Shown here: positions 1 to 8,566 of the stretch, piece after piece
Layout: every line of letters begins with the position of its first letter
How positions within the stretch are numbered: position 1 is the first letter of the stretch
Assembly (NCBI GenBank): GCA_902777355.1
Contig: CACYTU010000001.1
Coordinates: 1 to 64,000 of the forward strand
Direction of reading: 5' to 3'
Length of the DNA stretch: 64,000 bases
Source of the DNA: an uncultured Lachnospiraceae bacterium
Lineage (GTDB): Bacteria > Bacillota > Clostridia > Lachnospirales > Lachnospiraceae
Position numbers and translations under genes: made by a program
Notes under the pieces: generated by a model
Seen by the model: only the letters and a program-made list of their open reading frames with translations
The model's database searches: none
Told to the model about the DNA's origin: nothing

Positions 1-1
1 C

Positions 2-1261
2 GAAGGCGAAGAACCCGGAGAGGAATCCGGAGAAGAGGACGGAGAAGAAGCCGACGAAGGCGAGGAAGCTGGCGAAGGCGAAGAACCCGGAGAGGAATCC
101 GGCGAAGAGTCCGGAGAAGAGTCCGACGAAGGTGAGGAAACCGGCGAAGGCGAAGAATCCGGCGAAGAGTCCGGAGAAGAGTCCGACGAAGGTGAGGAAG
201 CCGACGAAGACGAAGAATCCGGAGAAGAAGCCGACGAAGGTGAGGAAACCGATGAAGGCGAAGAATCCGGAGAAGAGTCCGGAGAAGAAGCCGACGAAGG
301 AGAGGAAACCGGCGAAGGCGAAGAATCCGGCGAAGAGTCCGGAGAAGAAGCCGACGAAGGTGAGGAAGCTGGCGAAGGCGAAGAATCCGGCGAAGAGTCC
401 GGAGAAGAGTCCGACGAAGGCGAGGAAACCGATGAAGGCGAAGAAGCCGGCGAAGAGTCCGGAGAAGAAGCCGATGAAGGCGAAGAATCCGATGAAGGCG
501 AAGAAGCCGGCGAAGAGTCCGGAGAAGAAGCCGATGAAGGCGAAGAAGCCGGAGAAGGCGAAGAATCCGGCGAAGGCGAAGAATCTGGCGAGGGCGAAGA
601 GTCTGGGGAAGAAGCCGACGAAGGTGAGGAAACCGGCGAAGGCGAAGAATCCGGCGAAGAGTCCGGAGAGGAAGCTGACGAAGGCGTGGAATCCGACAAG
701 GAAGCTGGCGAAGGCGAAGAAGCAGGAGAGGAAGCTGACGAAAGTCTGGAATCTGAACAAAGTGAAGATTCCGGAGAAGAACCCTCAGAAGAAGAATCTG
801 AAGATCAGGAAGATGCCCATGGAAATGGAACTTCACAGCAAGAAGACATGGAGTCAGGCTCCGAACCGGATTTGGACCAGGATAATACAGATTCCATGGG
901 AAATGAGGAAGATTCCGGAGAAGAGCCGGACCAGGAAGAAAACTCTGGTTTTAGGGACCAGGAAGAAAACTCTGGTTTTAGGGACCAGGATGAAGAATCC
1001 GGAAGCGAACCGGACGAATCAGAAAATAATGCTGAGTCCATGAACAATGACCAGGTTGCAGGTGAGGAACCTAGAGATGAAGGTATCGGAGATAGAGAAG
1101 ATGCTTCGATTGACGGCAGGTCCGGTGATGAAGCCGGAATATCTGATGACGGTATGTCTGGCGGGGATACAGGTCCTTCCGGTCCAGACCCTTCAAGCGA
1201 CGGTCCAGACCCTTCAAACGACGGTCCAGACTTGTCAGATGATTCCGGTATGCAGATGTAA
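2..1261 (+). CDS. Extremely acidic repeat protein, C-terminal part (partial)
   Basis: The frame is open from the window edge (first full codon at base 2) to TAA at 1259-1261, so only the last ~419 residues are seen. About the first 240 are almost pure Glu/Gly/Ser/Asp/Ala, built from degenerate 4-7 residue units such as GEESGEE and DEGEEAGE. The tail (from ~690) is still acidic but more varied, with a perfect 9-residue duplication (DQEENSGFR) near 950-990 and SDGPDPS-type repeats at the end. No membrane segment, sorting motif or enzyme motif is visible. The coupling-type ATPase starts 42 bases downstream on the same strand, so co-transcription is likely. The charge would suit a DNA mimic, cation-binding tail or disordered scaffold, but the missing N-terminus decides the family and I do not recognise it. 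Confidence 0.8.
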   Translation, partial: EGEEPGEESGEEDGEEADEGEEAGEGEEPGEESGEESGEESDEGEETGEGEESGEESGEESDEGEEADEDEESGEEADEGEETDEGEESGEESGEEADEGEETGEGEESGEESGEEADEGEEAGEGEESGEESGEESDEGEETDEGEEAGEESGEEADEGEESDEGEEAGEESGEEADEGEEAGEGEESGEGEESGEGEESGEEADEGEETGEGEESGEESGEEADEGVESDKEAGEGEEAGEEADESLESEQSEDSGEEPSEEESEDQEDAHGNGTSQQEDMESGSEPDLDQDNTDSMGNEEDSGEEPDQEENSGFRDQEENSGFRDQDEESGSEPDESENNAESMNNDQVAGEEPRDEGIGDREDASIDGRSGDEAGISDDGMSGGDTGPSGPDPSSDGPDPSNDGPDLSDDSGMQM

Positions 1262-1303
1262 TCCGTTTTTTGCACAGATGGTTAAAGAAGGAAGAGGAAA
1301 GCT

Positions 1304-3448
1304 ATGGGTCAGTACGATAGGAATGAACAGTTCGGGAGCGGGGCGTTCGCGGGAGAGTCGAGTACAAGAGAGAATGAATATCGGGAACGTCCCGGGAGAA
1401 TCAGGCGGTCATTGAATGATACCTTGGAATCGATGTCATCTTTGTCGCAAGGGGGACAAGTGAATCAATCAAATGCCTCCCAGATGCAATACCAAACATC
1501 TGCCGCCACTTCTTATGGCAGCCAATATACAAGTACACCGTCTGCCGGCTATCCTCAGGGATCATTTGTATCTCCCGGCGGCAGTACGAATGGATTCGGA
1601 GCGCAGCAGACAGCGGGCAGTACAAATGGGTTCGGAGCGCAGCAGACAGTGGGCAGTACGAATGGATTCGGAGCGCAGCAGACAGCGGGCAGTCCCAATG
1701 GATTCGGAGCGCAGCAGACAGCGGGCAATCCCAATGGATTCGGAGCGCAGCCTGCTGCCGCAGCAAAGGGATATGCCTGGCAGCAGTTTGCCGGGAACCA
1801 GTCCGGGTATGCAGGGCAGCAGACTCAGAGTGGACAGAACCCGCAGACAAACCAGCCGGCCAACAACCACAGTGCATATGCAGGCCAGCAATTTTCAAAC
1901 GGTCAGAATACATATTTTAATAGTCAGGGTGGAACAGCGCAGGCTTCGCCGGCAGGCAGCCGACAGACAAATCCGGCAGCAAATATCCCTGCTTCCGGCA
2001 GACAGAGGAGTGCTATGCCAAACACGCCTTTTACCAGAGATCGGAACAGAAGCACGGCTTCAGGCGATTCCCGCGTACGTGACAGGCGGATTCCTTCCGA
2101 TCTCTCAATGCGGGAGGCGGATATTTCCGCAGCAGCCAGAAAAAGACAAAGTGAAGTGATCTACGGGGATGCCCTTCGCACTGAAGTACCGATGATTCAA
2201 GGGACTCCGTCATTATATCTTCGGGGTACAGACGGTGAAAACAGGAAGGTGAGTGTTCCTTTTACAAATGACCTGCTCAGCCGTCATATCATGCTTCTGG
2301 GAGGAATCGGTACAGGCAAGACCAATGCTTTTTTCCAGATGATTGATCAGCTGCAGCATTCACTCACAGATGATGACATTATGGTCATTTTTGATACCAA
2401 GGGTGACTTTTATCAGGAGTTTTTCAGCCCCGGAGATGTAGTGATCAGTAATGACAAGACATCCGTCGGGCCCAATGGACGCCGCAATTACTGGAACATT
2501 TTCAATGAGGTCAACAATGACTACCAGTACGAAAGTGTTCTTGAGATTTCCAAGAGTCTTTTTGCGGAGGAATGCAAACGGACAACACAGATTTTCTTCC
2601 CTAATGCGGCCAGGGATATCTTCATGGCCTGTTTTCTGCATTTTCTCCGGTCTGTTCCCCCAAAGGAGAGGACCAATAAAAACCTTGCTGCCTATATTAA
2701 TTCCAGCACATCAGCAGACCTTCGGAAAATGATCCAATCGTATCCGGACCTGCGTGCAATGGTCAGTTATATTTCCAAAGATGATTCCGCCCAGACACAG
2801 GGTGTTCTTTCCGAACTGCAGCAGGTTATCCGCAATATTTTTGTCGGAAATTTTGCCAAAACGGGCAATCTGGGTCTGAGCAGACTGGTACGCGCCAAGG
2901 GTGGTAAAAAGATTTTTATCGAATATGATCTCAGCCTGGGAGAAATGCTGACGCCCATTTACAGCCTCATGTTTGATATGGCGATCAAGCAGGCACTGGG
3001 CCGTTCCAGAAGTGAAGGAAACGTTTATTTCATCACAGATGAATTCCGCCTCCTGCCCAACCTTGTACATATTGATGACGCTGTAAACTTCGGAAGAAGT
3101 CTTGGCATAAAATTCATGATCGGCATCCAGAATGTAGAGCAGATTTTTGAAAACTATGGAGAATACAGGGCGCGAAGTATCCTTTCCGGATTCCTTTCAT
3201 CATTTAATTTCAGGGTAAATGATACAAGGTCAAGGGAATATATAAAGGATTTGTTTGGCAAAAACAGAAAACTGGAGGCTTATGTTCCCATTGTCCAGAA
3301 CCGCGGAATGGTTGAAGAACAGCGCGAAGCCAGTGTTGTGGAAGACTGGGATGTGACAAACCTTGGGATTGGCCAGGCAATCATCGGTCTTCCGGGCTAC
3401 GAACCTTTTATTCTGCAGTTCGACCGCTTTGAGTCCGGAGGGAGGTAA
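1304..3448 (+). CDS. Type IV coupling protein-like ATPase (TraD/TrwB/VirD4 family), no membrane anchor
   Basis: 714 residues, with an AGGAAG-type ribosome binding site before ATG 1304. Residues ~1-270 are Gln/Gly/Asn/Ser-rich and disordered, with five near-identical 12-residue repeats (NGFGAQQTAG core). The RecA-like motor follows: Walker A GGIGTGKT at ~333-340, the family's VIFDTKGDF strand, NYWNIF where TrwB/TraD proteins have their W-I-F motif, and Walker B FITDEF near 575. Family members pump DNA or protein-DNA complexes through type IV secretion systems. Canonical members have an N-terminal transmembrane anchor; none is visible here. A two-helix membrane protein sits 296 bases downstream and a poly-acidic protein immediately upstream. 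No relaxase or VirB4 lies in the window, so it is either the edge of an integrated conjugative element or a stand-alone DNA-pump module. HerA/FtsK-type function is less likely given the TraD-like motifs. Confidence 0.85.
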   Translation: MGQYDRNEQFGSGAFAGESSTRENEYRERPGRIRRSLNDTLESMSSLSQGGQVNQSNASQMQYQTSAATSYGSQYTSTPSAGYPQGSFVSPGGSTNGFGAQQTAGSTNGFGAQQTVGSTNGFGAQQTAGSPNGFGAQQTAGNPNGFGAQPAAAAKGYAWQQFAGNQSGYAGQQTQSGQNPQTNQPANNHSAYAGQQFSNGQNTYFNSQGGTAQASPAGSRQTNPAANIPASGRQRSAMPNTPFTRDRNRSTASGDSRVRDRRIPSDLSMREADISAAARKRQSEVIYGDALRTEVPMIQGTPSLYLRGTDGENRKVSVPFTNDLLSRHIMLLGGIGTGKTNAFFQMIDQLQHSLTDDDIMVIFDTKGDFYQEFFSPGDVVISNDKTSVGPNGRRNYWNIFNEVNNDYQYESVLEISKSLFAEECKRTTQIFFPNAARDIFMACFLHFLRSVPPKERTNKNLAAYINSSTSADLRKMIQSYPDLRAMVSYISKDDSAQTQGVLSELQQVIRNIFVGNFAKTGNLGLSRLVRAKGGKKIFIEYDLSLGEMLTPIYSLMFDMAIKQALGRSRSEGNVYFITDEFRLLPNLVHIDDAVNFGRSLGIKFMIGIQNVEQIFENYGEYRARSILSGFLSSFNFRVNDTRSREYIKDLFGKNRKLEAYVPIVQNRGMVEEQREASVVEDWDVTNLGIGQAIIGLPGYEPFILQFDRFESGGR
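1582..1752 (+). repeat. 36-nt in-frame tandem repeat, about 4.75 copies
   Basis: Within the N-terminal disordered part of the coupling-type ATPase. Each unit encodes a 12-residue Ser/Asn/Gly/Phe/Gln block; copies differ by a few bases only, so the expansion is recent. The last copy is truncated. Confidence 0.9.
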
Positions 3449-3562
3449 AGACTGACTTTTAAAAATGTATAGACAGGCAGGGAGCGGAGATACCCCCTTG
3501 AGATACTTTGCAAAAATATCTTTGGCAGACTGTCTGCAGGAATCTGATATGGCTTCAACGGG

Positions 3563-3591
3563 TTGACTAAGAATCTTTACGATGGTACTAT
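3563..3591 (+). promoter_or_regulatory. Candidate sigma-A promoter for the 3745 gene
   Basis: TTGACT (3563-3568) and TACTAT (3586-3591) are separated by exactly 17 bases, in the 296-base gap before the small membrane protein. Position and spacing fit a housekeeping promoter; this is inference from sequence only. Confidence 0.5.
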
Positions 3592-3744
3592 GAGCCTGCG
3601 TTTACTCATATGGACAGCAGAGGGAGGCAGGCCGGCTTCTGCTAATGCGAAGAAGACAAAGACAGTCGCTCCTGTCACCTGACGTTCAAAGAAGACTGGT
3701 TTGGACCCTGAACAAAAAGAAGATATTTAAAGGGGGAGTGGTCG

Positions 3745-4194
3745 ATGAAAATAAAAAGTGCAAAAAATGGTTATCATAGCACGCAGAGGACCATTTATGG
3801 CAGGATTCCTGCTTCGGAGTTCTATGGCTTTGTAATAGGTATTGCGCTTGGGTATATCGTGCGCGGCGTTGTCAATCTCAGCGGGCTCATGGAGATAAAC
3901 AACAGTGACCTTGCATTTGTGTTCTGCGCGATCGGCGTAGGGATTGGATGGTGGTACGACCAGAAATACTTCATGGTTAAGGATGAGCCGGAAGAGGGCG
4001 CTGAAGAGATTAAAGAAGGCACAGAGGCAGGGACGGCAGAATCTGCTGTGAAGGCAGCTGAAGAGACACCTGAGGAAAGAGAACTGATAGAAGGTTCATC
4101 CACACAGGACGTGCTCAAGCAGATGTTTGCGCGAAATGCAGATGATGAGGATGTATCGGAAGAATATGTATCTGAGAAGGACATTGAGGAATAA
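3745..4194 (+). CDS. Small membrane protein with two N-terminal helices and an acidic cytoplasmic tail
   Basis: 149 residues. AAAGGGGGAG lies ~5 bases before the ATG. Two hydrophobic segments are visible (about residues 27-48 and 52-70: FVIGIALGYIV... and FVFCAIGVGIGWW...), followed by a ~75-residue Glu/Asp/Ala-rich tail. I do not recognise the family. Because the coupling-type ATPase upstream lacks the usual transmembrane anchor, this protein is a candidate membrane partner for it, but a separate promoter-like sequence at 3563-3591 means co-regulation is not proven. A strong terminator follows at 4316-4346. Confidence 0.75.
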   Translation: MKIKSAKNGYHSTQRTIYGRIPASEFYGFVIGIALGYIVRGVVNLSGLMEINNSDLAFVFCAIGVGIGWWYDQKYFMVKDEPEEGAEEIKEGTEAGTAESAVKAAEETPEERELIEGSSTQDVLKQMFARNADDEDVSEEYVSEKDIEE

Positions 4195-4315
4195 GATATT
4201 TTCCACCGATGTGCTCTGGTTTATCAGAAAGTGAAGACGGCGGTCGTTTCAGAGCAAAAGGCGGCAGCTGTTTCAGAGCAAAAGACGGAAGTCATTGCTC
4301 ACATCTCGAAACCCC

Positions 4316-4346
4316 AAAAGGCACACCATTTCCCGGTGTGTCTTTT
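4316..4346 (+). terminator. Rho-independent terminator
   Basis: The stem AAAAGGCACACC / GGTGTGTCTTTT has a 7-base loop and is followed by further T residues. It ends the 3745 unit. It lies inside the longest upstream extension of the methyltransferase reading frame (from 4231), which is the main reason the methyltransferase start is placed at 4384. Two copies of TTTCAGAGCAAAAG occur just upstream (4249 and 4272). Confidence 0.8.
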
Positions 4347-4383
4347 CTTTTCGTCCACGTTCAGGCAGAGAGGGTTACCTACA

Positions 4384-5544
4384 ATGGAACCGGATTTTAA
4401 GAAGATAATACGCGAAGCAAAGGGACTGATGTCAGAAGAAGACTATCGCGAGCTTTATCATGAAGCGATAAAGATCGGTAAAGGCACGATAGTTGAAATC
4501 GGACCGGCAAGGGGAGCAGGAACAATCGTCCTGGGCCTTGCTGCCAGGCAGAACTCCGACATTGAACATATTATCACTATTGATTCATTTCAGAATTCAA
4601 GGTCAATAAAGTCATTCGACAATATTGAAGAAAATATAGAGGACCTTAGGAACAACCTGGCTGCTTTTGATTGTGGAGAAAAGGTCACGATCATGGTGGC
4701 GGGACATGAAGACTGGGAATTGATCAGGGAATGCCCGATTACGATGCTTGTAATTGATGCTGACGGAGCGCTTGACCGCGATTTTTCAAATTACTATAAT
4801 CTGCTGACCCCGGGTGCAAGGGTCTTTGTAGATGATTGTGAAGCAAAGCTCAATTCTCATGTCCGGCTTTATTATACGAGGGAACGCACAGGTTATACGG
4901 ATAATCCGGAGGAAGATGCGGGAGGCTATCTGGAGAAAATATCACCCCTCGGAAAAGAATGCATGACCAGATGCTTCATAGACTATTTGATCAGAGAGGG
5001 ATTCCTGGAAGTACTCAGTAAAGGTCACAAAGCAATTACATTTAAGAAAAGCGAACCGAGTCTGCTTTTCTCTGAGACAAATCTGACCGAGATGCAGCAG
5101 ATCAGGGAGAGGATGAAAGAAGAACTGATAGCTATACGGTCAAAAACTATGAGGATTGCGGGAAGGCTGCGTCCACAGCTGCAGGAGATACAGGAGAAGA
5201 CAGGATGTGAAGAAATCCTTGTGATGAAGGGTGTCCCCATGGATCGGGATATCCGGTATTATCCGATTTATGGGATCGGCAAAGATGGGAAGCGTGCTTC
5301 TGATATAGGGCGTATTTACGAGAAGGATATCCATAAATCCGGCTATGGCGATAAGCAGGTCCTTCTTCTGAAAACCCGAAGACTGTTAAAGAAGGACAAG
5401 TATGCTCTGGTCATTTCCGGACTGCCGGATCAGAAACCCTTCTGCATACCCCTCAAAAGGAAGAGAAGTCTTGTATCGGCTCTTGATGCTGTAGAAACGG
5501 AAACACAGCAGTTATTCAAATCATTAGAGCTTTCATCGCTATAG
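4384..5544 (+). CDS. Class I SAM-dependent methyltransferase-like protein
   Basis: 386 residues from ATG 4384. The frame is open back to 4231 but that stretch holds a terminator hairpin, so the shorter start, with GAGAGG upstream, is preferred. The Rossmann methyltransferase core is recognisable: motif I VEIGPARGAG near residues 37-46, an acidic strand end (TIDSF) where the ribose-binding residue is expected, then MLVIDADGA and RVFVDDCEA strands. It resembles the Methyltransf_24 type that modifies small molecules or glycans; the substrate cannot be read. About 150 C-terminal residues, basic and helical, have no family I recognise. No obvious operon partner. Confidence 0.7.
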   Translation: MEPDFKKIIREAKGLMSEEDYRELYHEAIKIGKGTIVEIGPARGAGTIVLGLAARQNSDIEHIITIDSFQNSRSIKSFDNIEENIEDLRNNLAAFDCGEKVTIMVAGHEDWELIRECPITMLVIDADGALDRDFSNYYNLLTPGARVFVDDCEAKLNSHVRLYYTRERTGYTDNPEEDAGGYLEKISPLGKECMTRCFIDYLIREGFLEVLSKGHKAITFKKSEPSLLFSETNLTEMQQIRERMKEELIAIRSKTMRIAGRLRPQLQEIQEKTGCEEILVMKGVPMDRDIRYYPIYGIGKDGKRASDIGRIYEKDIHKSGYGDKQVLLLKTRRLLKKDKYALVISGLPDQKPFCIPLKRKRSLVSALDAVETETQQLFKSLELSSL

Positions 5545-5588
5545 TCACGTTTGACTGAGTATACTTACTTCTGATTGGAAAAATGATT

Positions 5589-5652
5589 CGGGTTTACCTG
5601 TCGTCACTGCCGTTTCAGTCGGGAGCGGAGGGCGAGGGGACCGCCTTTGCCA
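5589..5652 (-). repeat. Partial copy of the dispersed structured element
   Basis: Read on the minus strand it matches the 5' hairpin of the element found complete at 18241-18369, 52039-52165 and 55055-55180: a GGCAAAGGCGG arm, a CGCCCTCCGC arm, then CCCGAC. The second half (AAAATACATTA core) is diverged or missing. Confidence 0.5.
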
Positions 5653-5658
5653 TTTTTT

Positions 5659-5696
5659 ACAAGTATATGATAATCGTACAAGTATATGATGATCGA
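5659..5696 (+). repeat. 19-nt direct repeat, two copies, upstream of the LRR gene
   Basis: Two adjacent copies of an ACAAGTATATGAT-type unit differing at two positions, 50-90 bases before the start at 5746. Each contains a TATGAT sequence that could be a -10 box, so this may be a duplicated promoter or a direct-repeat operator. Confidence 0.6.
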
Positions 5697-5745
5697 GTAA
5701 GACAATATTTTTATTGTTGTTTTTTTCTTCAGCAAGGAGGACATA

Positions 5746-7281
5746 ATGAAAAAGGAGTGGCTTAAGAGATCTTGCTGCTGTCTGTTTTTTTTATCGCTGC
5801 TGTGTTCATGTTTTCTGTTCACGGATGTCCGGGCGGAAACAGTGACCCGGTACTTCGGAGACGTGAATGGAAACGGGAGGATCGACGAAGATGACGCGCA
5901 TATGATCAGGCTGCATATTGCTGCGCAGAACAGTGAGGAGACAGCTGAGAAAAATCCTGATTGGATTCTTGAAGGTATCGAGCTTGAAGCGGCTGATGCC
6001 AACCGGAGCGGAGAGATTGATTTAGGGGATGAACAAAAAGTCAAACGGCATATTATGGCAGAAGATGACGATGCTGTTTATGAGGAACACCCGGACTGGA
6101 TCATTTCCGAGACATTCTCTTATGAAGTGACGGACGATCAAGAGGAAGAGGAAGCGGAAGTCCTGAGCATGGAACAGTTTGGAATTCCGTATGGTTATTA
6201 TGAAGGCGGTATTCCTATGGGGGACGGCGTCTTCTTTGCGGAGGGGGATCTGAACAGTGACGGGACCTTCCGGATGCAGAGCGATTCGGAACCTCTTTTT
6301 GACGAGACAGATGAGGGCAGAGGCAGTGATATATTCACTTATTCAGGCACTTATTGGGTGGATTACATCGATGAAGCCGGAAGGCCGGTCTTACATTTCA
6401 GCTGTGATGTTCAGGATTTTCAGATGACCTGGAAAGAGGATTCCGGAGGAAATCATTATCTCGATCATGACAGATTCTTTCTGAATCCGTCTTCCGAGGG
6501 GACTTCACAAAACGATACAGATGTTAATGGCGGAAATGAAGATACGGAAAGCGATTACGTTGTGTTTCCGGACAGAGCCCTGGACTATGCAGTGCACAGA
6601 TCCATGGGAATCTCGCAGGGGAAAAAGATCTCAAAGGAGGAGGCCCGGTCGACCAGAAGCCTGAACTTGTCCGGTGGAGAGCATAACGACTATGGATGGA
6701 TCGAGAATCTTGAAGGCCTTGCCTGCTTCACAGGGCTGGAGAAGCTATATTTGGATGATAACATAATCACCGATGTCACGGAGCTGCGAGGGCTGACCGG
6801 ATTAAAGGAACTGAATCTGGAGAAGAACTGCGTTCAGAACGTTGATGCGCTCAGCGGATTGACAAATCTGACTTATCTCGACCTCTATTATAATAATATC
6901 AATGATATCAGCCCGCTTCGCAATCTCACAAATCTGGAAAGATTTGATGCCAGGGGAAATCACCTGATGTCTGTAGAGATCCTCCGGAATATGAAAAAAA
7001 TGAAAAAGCTGTATCTCTCGACAAATAATATTCAGGATGTATCCCCGCTTGCCGGACTCACCAGACTCACATACCTTAGCCTGAACGAAAACCAGGTCAA
7101 TGATGTCAGTATGCTTGGGGGGCTGACGAAGATCCACGAATTCTGTGTCCGTGACAATGACATAAGAGATATCAGTGTAGTTTTAAATTATCCGAAGCTG
7201 TACTGGCTGGAGATTTCCGACAACCCTAACCTTGACAGATCTCCTTTAAAACAGCTTTCTGACAAGGTAAAGATCAAATGA
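5746..7281 (+). CDS. Secreted dockerin-like / leucine-rich repeat protein
   Basis: 511 residues; AAGGAGG precedes ATG 5746. The signal peptide (KK start, hydrophobic core with a CCC cluster) likely ends at VRA-E near residue 30. Residues ~37-110 contain two dockerin-type/EF-hand calcium loops, DVNGNGRIDEDD and DANRSGEIDLGD, each followed by a helix, as in type I dockerins. A middle region (~130-260) has no recognised domain. From ~300 to the end there are at least seven 22-residue leucine-rich repeats of internalin type (LxxLxxLxLxxNxIxDIxPL). Such proteins are exported and bind proteins or scaffolds. No LPXTG, SLH or other anchor is seen, so attachment may go through the dockerin-like part. 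A cohesin partner would lie outside the window. Confidence 0.85.
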   Translation: MKKEWLKRSCCCLFFLSLLCSCFLFTDVRAETVTRYFGDVNGNGRIDEDDAHMIRLHIAAQNSEETAEKNPDWILEGIELEAADANRSGEIDLGDEQKVKRHIMAEDDDAVYEEHPDWIISETFSYEVTDDQEEEEAEVLSMEQFGIPYGYYEGGIPMGDGVFFAEGDLNSDGTFRMQSDSEPLFDETDEGRGSDIFTYSGTYWVDYIDEAGRPVLHFSCDVQDFQMTWKEDSGGNHYLDHDRFFLNPSSEGTSQNDTDVNGGNEDTESDYVVFPDRALDYAVHRSMGISQGKKISKEEARSTRSLNLSGGEHNDYGWIENLEGLACFTGLEKLYLDDNIITDVTELRGLTGLKELNLEKNCVQNVDALSGLTNLTYLDLYYNNINDISPLRNLTNLERFDARGNHLMSVEILRNMKKMKKLYLSTNNIQDVSPLAGLTRLTYLSLNENQVNDVSMLGGLTKIHEFCVRDNDIRDISVVLNYPKLYWLEISDNPNLDRSPLKQLSDKVKIK

Positions 7282-7309
7282 TGTTCTCATCCAAATGATC
7301 TTCTCATCC
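7276..7309 (+). repeat. 17-nt tandem duplication spanning the stop codon
   Basis: Two copies (7276-7292 and 7293-7309; 16 of 17 identical) of an AAATGATSTTCTCATCC unit. The first contains the LRR gene's TGA (7279-7281). Confidence 0.8.
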
Positions 7310-7394
7310 TAGTACGGTTTCATTCAAATTAAAATGAAAGCACCATGGACGCTGACTTGATCTGCATGTGAAGTGATCGGGAAAATGGAAAATT

Positions 7395-7458
7395 GGGGAG
7401 AGACGGACACGCCGCCCTCCCCCGACCGGTCCGCGTCAGCCGGTCATTTATTCCGGCC
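7395..7458 (+). repeat. Partial copy of the dispersed structured element
   Basis: The first hairpin (GGGGAGAGACGG / CCGCCCTCCCC) and the CCGACCGGTCCGCGT linker match the full copies. The 3' half departs from the consensus after the second-stem arm. Lies between the LRR and phosphorylase-like genes. Confidence 0.6.
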
Positions 7459-7516
7459 AATTTTGTTCATTTTGTAAAAGTAGTGTGCAGGTTCACTGAA
7501 AGGATGATTCACTGAG

Positions 7517-8299
7517 ATGAAAGATAATAACTACCATACAGATGTGGCGCTGCTCAGCGTGACCAATCTCGAATTTGCCGCCGTGACCTATTTTCACAAC
7601 TGGAAAGCCAAAACCCTTAGCGGTGATGACCAGATCTATGATGTGGCGACCTTTGAGAGGGAAGGCAAGACCCGTACGCTGGTACACGCCAAGCTGGACG
7701 AGATGGGCATGACCGCTGCTGCAGCCACAGCCATGAAGGTAATCTATGAGTTCCGCCCCCGATATCTCATTATGGTAGGAATCGCGGCGGGCATTGCTTT
7801 GGACAATGTAGTGGCGGAACAGATGTACGGCGACGTAGTGGTGCCCAATATAGTCTGGAATTACTCCGCCGGAAAATTTGTGAGCCCGGATAAATCCGGA
7901 ATCACCTTCGGGGATGTTGGATTTCAGCCTAAATCCACCTATGTCTCTATTCCGGAGGAAATCATGCCCTTTATCAAAAAGGCGGTGGATTCCGAAGAAA
8001 ACGAATGTCACGTGCATATCGGTCCCATGGCCTGTGGCAGTACGGTGGTCGCGAATCGGAAAGTTCTGGAGAAGCAGATCCACTCACAGCTGAGCAGCAC
8101 TGTGGGACTGGATATGGAATCCTATGCAGTGGTTTATGCGGCTTATCACGCCCCTAAACCCAGACCGGTTCCTATCATTGTAAAAAGCGTATGTGATTTC
8201 GCCAACAGCGAAAAGTCTGATGAATATCAGAAATTTGCGGCGTATACAAGCTGTGAGTTTGCGAAATTTCTCTATGAAAAGTTTCTTCCTATGGACTGA
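7517..8299 (+). CDS. Nucleoside phosphorylase superfamily protein (PNP_UDP_1 / MTA-SAH nucleosidase-like)
   Basis: 260 residues. Seen directly: the MVGIAAGI glycine-rich segment (~91-98), the GPMACGSTVV strand, and GLDMESYAV (~198-206), the substrate-binding MES motif typical of the family, followed by VKSVCDFAN, the position of the catalytic acid. The family cleaves N-glycosidic bonds of purine nucleosides, MTA/SAH or uridine. Subfamily and substrate cannot be told apart by eye; the length fits a stand-alone enzyme. AAAGGA at 7499 is ~12 bases from the ATG, a weak site. Terminator-like hairpins follow at 8314 and 8411. Confidence 0.75.
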   Translation: MKDNNYHTDVALLSVTNLEFAAVTYFHNWKAKTLSGDDQIYDVATFEREGKTRTLVHAKLDEMGMTAAAATAMKVIYEFRPRYLIMVGIAAGIALDNVVAEQMYGDVVVPNIVWNYSAGKFVSPDKSGITFGDVGFQPKSTYVSIPEEIMPFIKKAVDSEENECHVHIGPMACGSTVVANRKVLEKQIHSQLSSTVGLDMESYAVVYAAYHAPKPRPVPIIVKSVCDFANSEKSDEYQKFAAYTSCEFAKFLYEKFLPMD

Positions 8300-8313
8300 C
8301 AACAGGGAGACGA

Positions 8314-8353
8314 GGGACGGTTCTCAAGGAGACAGGAGACAGAGAACTGTCCC
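8314..8353 (+). terminator. Hairpin downstream of the phosphorylase-like gene
   Basis: GGGACGGTTCTC (8314-8325) pairs with GAGAACTGTCCC (8342-8353), 12 bp with one G-U. No T-run follows; CTGTCCC is repeated three times after it. A half-copy (GAAGAACCGTCCCC) lies near 51009, so this may be another dispersed element rather than a terminator. Confidence 0.45.
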
Positions 8354-8410
8354 CTGTCCCCTCCCTGTCCCCTCTGCGAAAGCAGTCTCCTGACGAGATG
8401 ATTGAAAAAT

Positions 8411-8456
8411 CAGCCGGCCAACTCATGGCTTCAGTCATGAGTTGGCCGGCTGTTTA
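8411..8456 (+). terminator. Strong hairpin terminator
   Basis: A perfect 17-bp stem (8411-8427 with 8436-8452, GC-rich base) with an 8-base loop, followed by TTTATTTC. Most likely ends transcription from the phosphorylase-like gene. Confidence 0.75.
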
Positions 8457-8492
8457 TTTCCCTGGACAAAAGGACCGCCCTCCTGTCGACTT

Positions 8493-8524
8493 AAAAGCAA
8501 AAAAACGCCGCCCGGAGGCGGCGT
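8493..8524 (-). terminator. Rho-independent terminator of the dehydrogenase-transporter operon
   Basis: On the minus strand CGCCGCC(TCCG)GGCGGCG forms a 7-8 bp stem followed by TTTTTTTGCTTTT, 40 bases after the stop of the YkvI-like gene. Confidence 0.85.
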
Positions 8525-8566
8525 GGATAATGCAATCGTGAAGAATATGATTCGTGAATAAATAAC

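Noticed and set aside
132-1043. Long Lys/Pro/Ala-rich frame overlapping the acidic protein
   Set aside because: It is the +1 reading of the acidic repeat tract; the acidic frame leads in-frame to a normal stop and a ribosome binding site for the next gene, and the basic frame has no start signal.
4231-4383. N-terminal extension of the methyltransferase
   Set aside because: It contains a strong terminator hairpin (4316-4346) and a 14-nt direct repeat, and the ATG at 4384 has its own ribosome binding site.
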